A stretch of DNA of 64,000 nt from positions 3,180,714 to 3,244,713 of the forward strand of contig NC_018393.1 in the NCBI RefSeq assembly GCF_000208865.1, written 5' to 3'. The notes under the pieces were generated by a model that was not told the origin of the DNA, did no database searches, and saw nothing but the letters and a program-made list of their open reading frames with translations. Source of the stretch: Neospora caninum Liverpool (lineage: Eukaryota > Apicomplexa > Conoidasida > Eucoccidiorida > Sarcocystidae). The position numbers were made by a program, and so were the translations under genes. How positions within the stretch are numbered: the stretch's first letter is position 1; every line of letters begins with the position of its first letter. Below, one piece after another: positions 1-13,000 of the stretch.

Positions 1-3000
1 ATACACTTCACCAAGACACACTCGGCTGAGTATCAGTGTTCGAATTGCCGTTTTGGGGTTCGCCATCGTAGCTTCAGCATCCTGCCCACTCTGGTTCATC
101 GCATTTGTAGCTATGTGTTGCCGTTGAGCATACCGTGTGTTGTGATCCTCCTCTTCCACCTCTTTCTCACCCTCTCCATTTTGCGATTCCTCTGGAGAGG
201 AGGTCTTTCCTGATTTCAATGGGAGGCCGCCACATGAGTCAAAGCGAGCGCAAGGCGTACGGGCCACAGAAGCAAAAGACCTTGTACACTCCACGCACTC
301 CCCTCGCGTCGCGCTATCGCTGGCGGTCAGTGGGACACAACTTTCAGATAAACGAGGGTCCATCTCATTCTCGCCCCTGCCACCGCCATGGCCCTTCCGT
401 AGCCCATATGATGCAAAGCCAAAAAGCGCACGGGCTCTACTCTTGTTCGCCCCTCGGTCCTCCCTTGGTGTAGCGGGGGTCCGGCTTCCAGAACCTTGAG
501 GCGCCGACATGCACGCCGGGCGTTTGAAGACACATGTGAAGTTGTTTTTGCTGCTTGAGGACGAGCCAGCGGACCCCGCGCCGTCGCCGGATACAACACT
601 TGTTTGTAATTGGGTGGACGAGGAGGCTCGAATTGTTGCGGAAGTCGAGGAAAGCCTTGCAGGTTTGGCTACCGCCGGCGCCGCAGCGGGATCATCCCCA
701 ACGGGACGAGTGTATAGATCAGCCTTGCTTGCAAGAGGTGAGAAATACGTGCCCGCGCCAAACAACTTGCCTGTGTCGCAGTTCAGCACGCGCCGCAAAA
801 ACTGGTGAAGGGCTTTCAACGACAGATCGGATCTCGCGTCATCAAAACAATGGTACACTATCCCTAGCTGCAGCATTCTCGACACAAGCCACGATACAGC
901 GGAAGCCACGGTCTCGAGTACATGATGTCTCACTGCCCGATAGCCACTCACTGCCCGATAGCCACTCACTGCCCGATAGCCACTCACTGCCGGATAACCA
1001 CTCCCTGTCTCTGAAACGCAATCCTTTGCACACGGCAAACAGATCTTTTGGGACTTCACAAATGCTGTAGTAGACTTCTGCATTCAGAACTGCCATCTTC
1101 CGCGTTCTTAGAACTTCACGAATGGTAGGAAAAGCAATAGCAGCATGATTTCTTCCCGAAGAGACCGAATTACAGAAGAAAACGCGATGGCTGTGGCACA
1201 GTGTTTTCACTGCTTCGGCGCTGGCCAACCGCTACATTGTCTCGCATCGTGACCACCAACGGCACATTAACGAATTCGCGGCACAGTATGACAGCTCACC
1301 ACGGTTCTCCCCGCCTCGGCGAAAGTCGAATCCTGACACAGCGATTAGTTCCGCGCGATCCGCTTTGCATCCGTGGAAAAGAAAAAACTCATTCAAGCAC
1401 ACCTGCAAAAAATCCACACCGATTCACTGCGGAACTGTTAACTGGTACGGGGCCCCACTAGCCACACATCAGCAGACCTGTCATGTCTCCGGGCAATACA
1501 TCATTTTCACACGTCAATCGCTTGTGAGCAATCTGCTAGAACGATCTCCGAACAGAAGTATCCGACAGGGACTGGAGTGTCAACGTGAGGGAAATCACTA
1601 GCACTACAAATGCCACAAAATGCCCTTCCAAAAAGATTATGCGGCAAAAGGAGCCCCTATCGTTTCATACTGGAACGACGAAGGGACATCCAGCACAGAT
1701 CGTCGCCTCACCATGCCGGAATGATCGGGATGAACTCGCAACATGGGGTTGCCAATGACATCATCTATGCTGGCACAACCGCGATTTCCTTTGAAAAGAA
1801 GCATGGCCTCTCGTTCGTGAAGGTAACGCTGAAGCAGAAGCGGATTGTGCAGGCGGTCTATTTGGCGTATCTGAGAACCCAAAACAACGCAAAAAGCTAT
1901 TCGATACCCCACATATTGGCCAAGGGATGTAGTCAGGGGACTAAGAACTAGGAACGGAAACATACGTCCCTGATGTGTTTTGTCAGCGGACGTCAAGAGA
2001 TACAGCCGCATGCGCACCCCGACGAGAACTTGATAATGAGAGAAGTTACGATTTCAAGAATCCTTTCCCTGGCCACGTTTTTTCCGGGAGTCACGTCCTC
2101 CTTTCGCCACTGTCCCGTATTGACTGAACTCTGTAGACGCTCATCTGCCACACGTGGGGCACGTACCCTGAGAATTGGTGGAGGGTGGAAAACAAAGGCT
2201 CCACACTTGCTCACATTCAGAGAGAGTGCGTGCATGCTCCCTGGTCCATATGCTGGCAGCGGTCCCGGCATTGCTGCGTTTGTCAGCGGGACGGATTTTG
2301 TTGGCGAGACAGGAACAGCGCTCCCGGCTAACGAGTTGGCAATTGACGGTATCCAGGCAGGATCTCGATGGGAGGAGAGAGAGGAAAGCAGCTGACGAAA
2401 AAAGGCCGAAACCGCACACCCCCTCCAGGCGTCTGCCGGGAAAGTCTACAAAACCTTTCTGTCGAATACCAGAGCAACGCGATCCATACCCAAAGTAGCA
2501 AGTGCCCAGCGTGTGGCACGTATATCCTTTGGGTTTCCGCAAAAATATAGACGCACCCCTTGGAAGAACCGAGGTCGACCATAGCATGTCGAACTGTGAC
2601 GCGTCACTGATCCATTATCAATAGAGTGTCAACGCCTCCGCTAGACCCATCCCCCGTGAACGTCTGAGCCGTGAACACTAACAAAGACTCACCGCGACTA
2701 GGCAGAAGTTGTAGTGGCTGTCGCCTGGCTGCAGCAACTCTTTGTAAACACCAAGCTTTGTTGCCAGAGATCCCAGCGAACGTGGCAGTATGCCGCCCCT
2801 CACGGAGCCAAGCTTCGTCCTGATTACACCGAACCCATCCCCGGCAAACTGATGCACATCCGTCGCCTGTGGCATACCCGCAGGTCCCGAACGCTCGCCA
2901 GTCAGACTCGACGAAGTCCCTCGGTGGTCGCCGACGTTGCGATTGCATCCCCACTGTCGTTCGCCTGCCAAGCCCCCGTGAGCTGCTGCATCCACGTTTG

Positions 3001-3565
3001 TCGCGCCGTCACATCGGTGACTTATATGACTGGCATCCCGTCTCAGTGAAGCCAGACTCGACTTTGCATTCCCGTGTTGCCCATCGAGGGCCACGCCGAA
3101 CTCACTGCCCCTGCCCCGCAATTGAAGTTGATGCTGCTGCTCCAACAGCAGAATTTGTTCCTCTGCCAAGAAGTGCCCATGGGAGGGATAATGAGGAAGA
3201 GCCGAGGCAATCTCTGTTAGTAGTCGCACAGACGCTGCGGCTTCCAGAGACAACGAAACCGCCTGGGCCGCCGCACGATCACCGCAAGTGTGGAATGGGC
3301 CACAACAAGATGATTCACCCAGACAGCTTGCTCGTCTATATTCGCTCGAGGGTGCGGGGAACCCCCCACATCGAGCGCAAGGTAAACCGCAGCAATTTGC
3401 CCCGCCTGCACACCTCTCGTAGTGGGCAATACTGAAGGGTAAGGAGTTCATACTCGAGCTACAGGAACAGACGCGTCTACTCACCGTAACAACTGGCTCA
3501 GATGGCGCACACAAAACTGGAGTAAATTTACAGTGAGGCTCATGTGCACTCCCGCACCTGACAAC
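1..3565 (-). CDS. PARP-type ADP-ribosyltransferase (partial, runs off left edge)
   Basis: Transfers ADP-ribose from NAD+ to proteins or nucleic acids. Exons proposed from splice signals: 3565-3485, 3262-3106, about 2819-2693, 1870-1712, and 867 (or 1072) to the window edge. Seen: the join at 2693/1870 gives a strand plus helix (YNFCLVAIRQIDRLHNPLLL) matching the PARP catalytic start with its conserved QNP/HNP turn. The edge exon then reads VYHCFDDARS, in the place of the LFHGT loop, followed by LFGAGTYFSPLASKADLYT, which is the family's FGxGIYFA..SKAxxY block carrying the catalytic Tyr. After a low-complexity insertion of about 190 residues comes RTLILSRVCLGEVY, the LLxCEVALG strand. The first two catalytic-triad residues (His, Tyr) are present. 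The third (Glu) would lie beyond the edge. Odd: HCF replaces HG[TS]. The N-terminus (upstream of 3565), the exon around 2819 (its acceptor phase does not match) and the start codon are unresolved. Family assignment is firm; substrate is unknown. Confidence 0.78.
931..1002. repeat. 18-bp tandem repeat, four copies
   Basis: Four head-to-tail 18-bp units (931-948, 949-966, 967-984, 985-1002). The first three are identical and the fourth has two substitutions. The array lies just upstream of the PARP exon at 867. It is open in the PARP reading frame on the minus strand, where each unit would encode AVSGYR if that exon begins at 1072 instead of 867. Confidence 0.9.
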
Positions 3566-4028
3566 CTGAACAAAAACAACAGAACCCACTTCGTAGACGG
3601 ATGCAAAGCGTCGCCAGCCTCTCCGCCGCTACCTCATGGTCCCCAAACCTTCATTGGACATGTGGACTTGCCCCTACCATACGCTTTCACCAGACTCTTT
3701 ACTTCTGCGGACCGAAGGTCTGTCCTATGCGGTGATCAGAACGAACGCTGTCAACGGCGACAATGTGGTGGCAACTTGGATCACGGAAGCTGCTTCATTC
3801 AAGACACCACGACTATAGGTAGGACTTTGCAATAACTTATCGGCGAAAAAGTACAGATCTATGTAGCCTAGACGCTCAGTCGTGTGCACACGTGCCGCTG
3901 TTCAACCACCACAATCAGGCACGGATCGCGCATTCCCCTGGTGGCTCACACCAAAACAGATTTTGGCCCTGAACTGCGCCTCAACTACCACGAAGTGCAA
4001 CCAGTTTGCGTGTGGCCCTTATCGTTTC

Positions 4029-7000
4029 TTATCGATGTATATGCGGCGAAATTCCAGATCGGTGGATAGGTAGCTGGAACTGCATCTGGCCGCGGTCTCC
4101 TTGCACTGCCGCCACCGGCGTTTGCAGATTCTATCCAAGAAGACCCCACCGAAGGAGGTGATCCTGTCAGCACCACTACTGCCTTGATCTTCTGTGGGGC
4201 TCGAGTTTCTTACCTGTTGGCTCTCGCTCCCCTGTGCAGTGCTCTGCTCACGCCGGACGACTCCACCGCCCACTATTCCTGTGTCGTAGTCTCTCAGCCC
4301 AGCGTTTCTCGGATTGTACATATCCACCACTGAACTGCCCGATGCAGAAGATGACCGACGTGAACGAGAATCTGATGACACACTGTCCATTACGCCATGT
4401 CCTTTCTTCTCATCATCTACATCAGAAACCCACCGTCCGGTGCCGCTTTTTTTCCATGCGACGTCGTTAGAGGAACGCGACTCTCCAATCTCATCCACAA
4501 TCTCGGTAGCAGGTGTTCGATTTTCATCGTCAGAGTCTTGTTCCGCGTCAACCCCCGGGTTTTCGGAACGCAGCCCTTTGGTCGCACTTGCTCGTGGAGA
4601 CAAGGGATATGCTGCGTGTGACGCGCAACTCTGGCACAGCCTTCCAAGGGGAGTCTTCATGCCGACAGGGCAGTCTAAAGTTGCCTCCTGGTGGTAGAGA
4701 AGGCTATCCCCTCGACAGCCAGCTGTATCAACGCTCCTTTGAGTTGACATGCCACGTGCTCCTGCAACAGCAGTGTCTGGGCGGAACAAGACTTCGGCCG
4801 AGACCGGAGAGACGGTATGGTCCAGTGCAAGACTAGCCGATCCAAACAAGCTCTGTTCTCTCTCAGGTGCTGCAAATCGTTTCGAGTTGTCGGGTCGCCT
4901 ATTCTGGTTCGTCCTCACTGGTCTTCGACGATGGTCAGCAACATCAGGAGGAACGATCTGACAGCATCCCGCCCCAGCGCTTCGTTGCGTGCTGCCGTCC
5001 GGCGAGACCACTGACAGGGATGAAACAGAATCTTCAGCCTCGGAGCCTCCAGAACCCACACCGAAGATCTCGGACACCGCACACGCAAACAAGCTTCTTC
5101 TGCCGTCAGCTTGTTCACTCCAACGGTCACCGGCCTGCTCTCCGTTCTCCCTTAACAGAATGCTGCAGGTGACGGGAGATGAACTTTCTCCACCCGCTCT
5201 TGCCTTTACACTATGATCTGCCTCTTGCTCTCTAGACTCCGGCTGAAAAACAACTCTGCTGCCAGGTCGGATGTCCCATCCTGACTGTGCCGCGTTCGTT
5301 GGCTCTGAAGCAGCACGGGGCATCACAAGCTCTGCCACAGGCAACTGTTCCACCTCAGCTTCCACTGGTGTGTTGTCGGTTACGTCGAGACTCACCGTTG
5401 CGCCCCTGTGATAAGAGAAACCGCCAAAGACCGGGGGCGAAAACCACGTCCGCATCCTTTGTAGAAGAGTCGGATCGGCCGTACTTGAGACTGATCCAGA
5501 ACGTCTCTTTTCAGAGCGCTTCGTCAAACCGGTTCTGCCTGTGTCGTCTTCTGATGATGCGGTAACGCCGGAACTACGTAATTGCATGCATGGTGTTTCT
5601 CGTGTATTCGTACACCCTAGACGACACCTGCATCCCCGAGACGACACCGGATCGTTAGCTTCATCGTCTACATCGGTACACGAAAGGACAGTGGCCTCAA
5701 CCACATTCCTGTTCCCTTCGCGTTGTCTTCGGCTCTCCGCAAGATCGTTTAGATTCTTAAGACTTCCAGTACACCAATGATGAGAAGTCTCTTGCTTCGT
5801 ATCGCAGCCACCCTGTCGCGACTCGTCCTCCTGTGTGTGCGTTACCCTTGGCATCATGACGGTCGCTGACGACCTATCCGAGGCTGACTGCGTCACGCCT
5901 TGTTCCAGATGTACCTGCTGCTGACTTGTGTTCCAGTTCCTCTGGAGCGGAGCGTCGGAGTCCGTCTGAGGAAAGGATGAACGGACGGCCCAGTCTCCCT
6001 TATTTCTGCACCTATCCGCTGACAGTGAACACGCGGAGCTCTCTAACCACGAGTTCTCTGTCCGAAGTGTCCTGTGCGCCGCGGTGGCGCTCCGCTGTTT
6101 TGTTTCGCCTTCGGTTTTTCCCGGTGACCGCTTTTGTACAGTCGACATCATCGCAGCCGCTGTGCCTCCAGCCACTGACGGCGGCAGTCCGCGAATTGTT
6201 GTCTCGCACTGGCGCCCGGTCAGACGGCGCCCGGTCAGACAATACCTAGCACGGACGTCTGATCCGTCGACTATCTCTGCCTCTCCTGCATCGTCTCGTA
6301 GGGCCTGAGCACGCCTCACTGTGCTGTCTTCAAGCATAGTTCCTTTAATCTTTTGTGCGACTCTACGTTCTCTCCCTAATTCCAGCGACGCATGCAGAGA
6401 CTTTTCCACACCTGGTGTGCAGTCGGGGGCGGTAAAACAGTCACTAGAGCTACAGCAGCTCCTCTGGCACGCCGCGGCATCAGCCGACCAGCTTTCCACT
6501 GGCATAACCGTGCTTTTCTCGTGCAACAGGCACGGCTTGAGGCATGCACCGGCGTGCGATTGCGCTGAATCCATACCTCCGACAGGGCAGATCTTGCCGG
6601 GATGCCTGGTTTGGTCTGTGGTTGTGGAAGAAAAGTCCTCTGGGCGAGAGTGGTGGTCGTTGAAGATGGCGGCACACGTATCGCATTTATCCACGTACAC
6701 AGCACCTTGATGAGTGCTCCAAACGCCGCCACCTCTGACGTGACTGTCGTCCACCTGGCTGGTGTGTGCGCAACCATCCACAGTGAACTGTACGCAGGCG
6801 TCAGCACGATCCGCTTCCCTACGTCCAGGTTGTGCTCGACCCCATTCATGTTTTTTGTCGTCCTCCGAGATTTGACTTCTACGGTGAACAGGGCAAAGAG
6901 GCATGCCGCGGACACCAGGGCAGTTAGGATACGGTGGTGCGCTCCGAGAGATGCCTTCTCTGTAACGCCTTCCGCCACGTTCCTCGGGATGAATTCTGGT

Positions 7001-10000
7001 GTCTGCCTGACAGACAGCGAATGATGCTGCTTCCTCTCCGGAGTAGACACGCAATTCCCTTTCGCTTGTCACCTGGAGCATAACCGCGCTGTCTTCGATG
7101 CGCGAAACTTCTTCACAATTTAACGGCACCTGATCTTTCAGCAGACGATCACAAAGGCCTCGGTCTTTGCCGTCCTCTAGCAACACCCCTTCGAAGTGGG
7201 ATACTCTCCGTCCCAACAGACTCCGCCTATGGCCGCTCCAGCGAAACGTATTAAAACCAACAGCAGCATACGATGCTACGGTCATGACAGGCCAAGGTGA
7301 AAGAGACAAGAAAGGTGATGGGGAAAATTCTGGCGCACAGGAGTTTAGATTCTCTCCTTGCATGCTCACTCGGTGGGTGCTCCTGTCCCATGAGTGACAC
7401 ACGGACGTGCGAAGGACAGCAAGCGCCGAAAGCAGTTGCCGTGTCTGAACGAGCTGGCGGTCATCGCGAACGCGTACAGCAAAAAGGCGGCCACTACTGG
7501 ATGGTGTTATCTTGCATCTCCGCATTCCTGCATCTGAACCAGTGCTCAGAATTCCCGATGCACAGGAGGTGAGCACCCCCGCGCCAAGCAAACTGGTTGC
7601 GAAGCGCACTGCCGGGTTGCTTGGAGTTGCTTGTGCAGGTATGCTGGGGCTTCTACGGCGTTCGCTGATCCATCCGTCTGCTAATCTGTTTGAACAGGAA
7701 AACAGGAAGCACACGTGAACTACAGGGATCACAGCTAACAGAGCAACCTTGTAGATGCAGCATTTGGGGAGGCTATGGAAAACTGCCAATGTGGAATGGC
7801 GGTTGCCCGGTAGCTCTACGATAGGGGCTGTAACCTGGCTGATGATGCGACTCGGGCTCACTTCAGACGCATTAACCCTTCCTTGTTAACTCGACGCTCG
7901 AACACCTCCACCTGCGTAGCGGGAGGCAACGTGCGAATCACCGGGCCATCAATTTCAAGTCCCTGGCGAACATTGAGAAGATACCCGTCGGCTGCACAGT
8001 TGACAGAAGGCACCAAACGTATTTCAGCTTGACTGCGCACATTCGACCACGCCGAGGAAACCTACAGTTGTGTACTCTAGGAAATGGTGTTTCACTCTTC
8101 CCGTAACGCCGGCTGTTGGGCTCTTCTTTTCACAACAGCAACACTCCTACTTCCCTCCCTGATTTTTGGCTAATCTGTAGAGTTCCCCCATATCACCAAT
8201 GAAAAGCACAGCTCTGCTAACACAGTAGAACTTGGGTCCGGTAAACAAATCCATTCAATATCTAAACCAGTAGTCCAACTCGTAGTATATACCCCCCAGA
8301 CTATCAACGTTGAACACACGCAAACCCACGTATTCACTCGTTTGGGTAAATACGAAGGTCCTGTCGACATTCCAGTGAGAGTACCTGATCCAGGACTGTG
8401 CCAGTACTCCAACGGATTCCCCGAACTAGTGCCTTCTCCATCCAACCAAGAGAACCAGCAAATAGAAGACTTCTCGGATGCTCTCCGATTCCAAAGCGAC
8501 GTAAGTAAGCTAGTGGACTTGAAATCTCGGCAACGTACCAATCACCTGGTACAGTTGTGGAGTTTTGAAGGTTTCTTCCGCCTCGTCCACCTTTTCCAAC
8601 TGGAGTTCTCTGTCTTTTCCATCCCGACCGAGTCTTCGCAGGCCCACCCAACCACTGGTTGTCCGCAGTCGTACCACAACCAACTGGCAAGACGAACAGC
8701 AGTCCACGTAGCTTCCCTCATCACTACCACAATTTCTTGACCCACGAGTATGCCCTTTTCTGCACCTGCAGTGAGCCTGGTGACCGTTACAGCGCTCCCG
8801 ATCATTCCTGCATCTCGGCTCGGACGCAGACTCCGCACTGAGGTCTATGTATTGAATTCCGGTGGGAGATCCCCTCAGTCGGCTGTTTAAGCTCTCGGCT
8901 AGACGGGCACGTCTACGCCTTGCAACGTGGGCGCACGGAGACGTGCTACTACACTCGCCGCTGCTTCTGCTGTTCGGCATGTCATGTTTGTGTTGCGTCG
9001 AATTCTGCGCTGGTCCTTCTGAGTCTGCCCGAAGATGACAGCACAACGTCAGCCCACCACAGCAAGGCACGCTTCTGGTCTTGTACGAGAAACGAGCACG
9101 CGACAACATCTTCCTGCAATCGCATGGTTCTTCGATCCTTGCCCTTACCCTCATTCCCATGTCGTCAACAGATGAAGAGCGACGCCCACAGAAATACTCC
9201 CTGCAGAAGTGGGACGCCTCTTAAGGGGTCACGCGCGCTAGTGTGTCGTGCGAGCGCACATCCGAGCTACCCGTCAGCGCGGCGTCTGTACTGGAACCTG
9301 ACATCTGCCTCAGTACGACCCAGGACGAACCTCTGTGAGTGCCACAACCCAAACGCGGGTTGTGTGGTTGGTATCGGCAGGAGGTTTGGCAACTCTGCTT
9401 GTTCATTCGAGGAGCGTCGTCCGCACCGAGGCTGCGACGGAAGCGGCAGCATTTGCAGCAACGTCCATGTTGTCCATCCGACGGATAGCTCTGTGACGAA
9501 TCTCGGATGCAGAACCGAGCTGCCAATGCGGCATCAAAAACGGGGACCACCTGACCAGGGTACAGGACGGCTACCGTGGGCGAAAACGGGGAGATCGAAG
9601 ACCTGAAATCATGAGGTCACAGACATGCGGAAACATGACCACCACCATGAGCAAATGCATTCCAAATGTCGACCTGCAAAGTTGAACAACTAACAGATGC
9701 GCCGGCAGAACGTCCTCTCCGAATGCCTTCCTGTCCTGAGTGGTTGCCTTCCTGCCGTACTGCCAGTTGTTCCAGCAGCCGGAAATCGTGATTCATGTAC
9801 TGACGTATGATGCGCGGTGCACCAGAACGTCCACTAATGGGATGAATAAAATGCTATGCTTCATACGAACCGATTCGTGCACAAACTGCACCATGTGGTT
9901 TGATGGCTGGGTGGTGAATATCGGTTACACATTTGCGCCACACAACACAAAAACAGCGTCGACGTTGCGATTTACAGCCCTCGACGCTCAGTTGATCAAA

Positions 10001-13000
10001 GCACGGGCATACCCAACTGGAACGACGTTTCGGCCACAGACTCGATACAGAAGCCACCGCTGTCGAAGGAGGCGCGGCACCGCCTCGTCACTGCGGTCTT
10101 TGAACCTGGGAGAAAAGTTTGTGGCCAGTGAGGCACCTCTCAGCACCGAGCTCGAGGCAGCGGGGCGGCAGGCCCCGCCAGTTACGCGTCTCCCTGCGCC
10201 ACACCCAGTCTCTGACGTTCGTGACTGTCGCAGACACTCTCCCTGGCTGTCACTACTAGAGTCGGCATCTTCTGACGAATTGAGTTCGTAGTCAGTTTTG
10301 ATTCCCTTGCTCTTTTTCCGTGACGACAACGCTGCCAGGGTGCGTCGTCCCCACACCACTTTGCTTTCAATACCGTGTTCTCTATCCACGCCTCCTCTAG
10401 AAACAGAATGTTTATGTCGCTCTTCCACAAGCGATTTTTTCCATTCCCTGCATGCTACATCGAACGGCGAGCAGCTCCTCGAAGTCCGATGAACCGGGCA
10501 TCCTGTCCCCCCTGTCATCTTTCGGGAAGAGTCGACGCCTTGCAGGCTGCCATGGCGATTGTCCCCCCACTGACGTCTGCGTCTCTCAATGGCTGTACTT
10601 GAGCGCGCCCGAACCGCATGTGAATACGAAGCTCCACAGACCGCTGAGTCGAGCGCATGCCCGTGTCTGTCGCAACCAAAGACTTCGTCATCGCCTCTCC
10701 ACGATCGTACCCCTCGCTTCGACGCCGGGAACCTCTCGTCGTCTGTGAGATACCAGCCTTGTTCCGTTCTTGCCCAAACTTGCACAACGTCCCGGTTAAC
10801 AAGGCGGCAGGCCCCATGGAAACCTGCGTCCCACCCACGACCGCCACAGCTTCTGCGCTCATTCGCAGCATCCTCCCTAGCCGCGTAAGTATGTTGTCCC
10901 TGGTTATTGCTATAAAGCCTCCGTTTTCCCGTTCCACGTCGGACGTTTTCCTCCGCACTGCAAGCAGCACTGCATAGGGCACATCGACTGGCATTCGACA
11001 GGTCAGTCCCAGACGCCCGTCTACTGCTGCTTCTGTCCTTGCACGGAAGTGCTGAGAGACGCCGTCGGTGGCAACCGGGGAAACGGCATCGCTGCGTCGG
11101 CTTTGCGCCATAGACCCGCCGGCTCCTGGCGGCCATGCTTGTGCATCGCACAACGCATGATTCAGATTTCCGTGAGGCATCGATTCTCTCTCTGCCCTCC
11201 TTGTCTTTTCGTTCCCTCTGTCGACAAGTAGTCCCAGGGCTGGTTATCCCCAAGTAGTCCTTCAGCCGCGCAACACCTCCCTGCTTTCCGATTGCAAGCG
11301 ACACGCTGCTCAGTCTACTGGTCGCCCCGCATTCGCTGCTGCCGCTCTGACTTTTCGCCCGTGCAAGCCTTGAGCCCAATCCAACGTAACTTCGCGCGGT
11401 GCTACTCCCTCTCTTCATACGTGAAGTTTCAGAAACTTGCTTCCCATGTGACCCACCTGGGCCGTGTTTACAGTCCGCTTCCACATTGCTCCATACGTTG
11501 CTTTCACGTGGAAGTGCGGTGCTGGACAGAGACTGCTGTCTAGACGAATAGGCATCCCCCCTGCTGCACACACCTTGGACCTTCTTTTGAGATGAAACAG
11601 AGAGCAATGGAGCAGAAGGCCACCCGATATCAAGGTGCCGTATACAACTGCAGCTGTTTGCAAGTCCATGGAGGCGTTGATGATCGGTTCCACAGCAACC
11701 TGGGGCCCCGCAGCTCGTCCATCTTCTTGGTATTCCCTCTGCATCAACCTTCCGATCCCTATCTCGCGTCCAAAGGCGACAGAAGTTGCGGCTGCGACAC
11801 TCGCAGCATCCTTTCCAGGCAGATGCGTCGACACACTCTGCTGTGATCCAGCCTTCCGGACACTTCAGGCGCAAGGCTGCGAAGGATTCCGTAACGCTGA
11901 GAGCAATATCGTAGACCTGATGAAACACGTAGGTGATAGCATGCATCGCAGGCAGATGCATCGAACTGTAGGGAAAGCTGTCAAGCTACACCACGTCAAA
12001 TTCCACTAAAATATCCGTAATGTGTCAACAAAAAGTGTGGCTCTCATCGGTCTGACCGGAGGCGGACTACGGCGTCTACGCCATCGAGGCCTGACAGTCC
12101 TCCGCAGTAACGTCATAAGAGAAGGTAACGAAGAGAACGGCCCTTTGAGTCCCCAATTAACTTCAGTTTATCTTCCCACCTTCACAGAAGACCGACAACC
12201 AGCGATCGATCCAGTGATGTCGTCGCTGGTGACCTCCAGGCTCGCGTGGACAAGCAAGGGACGAGTCGCTTCCCTCCGCCACCGAAGATGCAGTGCCTGG
12301 GCGGAGGACGTGAGAAAGTCAGCAGGCTGCAACATTCAACCTTCCCACTGTCATTTTCCAGTCCCACAACCGGATGAGCGCAGAATGTGCAAGCGTGCGA
12401 CGCAATAGACCTGCCACATAGAAATCGTCTGGAACGTCGGAAGTCCTGCAGAGGTTGCAAGTTCCGGCGAGGAGAAACAGCAACTGTATTCATCCTCCTA
12501 TCGTTGAATGTCGTGTATGCTTCGGCTCCCTCTTCGGTTCGGATTTGCCCTTACCTCGTCCTGAATTGGATGCTGAGCAAGCGCTCCGCGAACGTCGTCG
12601 TCCATGAGCTCGGCAACGTGAATGTGAGCTCGGCAAAGCTGGGGGAGTGCTTGAATGTTGTATTCTGGAATATCTTTCATCCGATGTACGATCTCTACTA
12701 CTGTCGCCTTACGCTCTTCCCCCGTACCACTGCCTCGAAGCTTGTCAGTAAAATTTGAAAGTCCCGTCCACCACGACGTTTTACCTTCTGCAACTGTACG
12801 GACGCCTAGTGAAGGTGCCGGGCTGTAGAAACCCCGCACTGAGCGATCTATATGTGGCATTCCTCCTTCCAGCGCTGCCACGATTAAGTCTCCCCGCTGT
12901 TGCTTGCCTGGTCCTATTGTGCTTACACTTCCTCCATCGCCTTCGCTCAACGGGATATCCCCCTTCTGTTTCGCACAGCTTTGTCCCGCATCTTTGCTGA

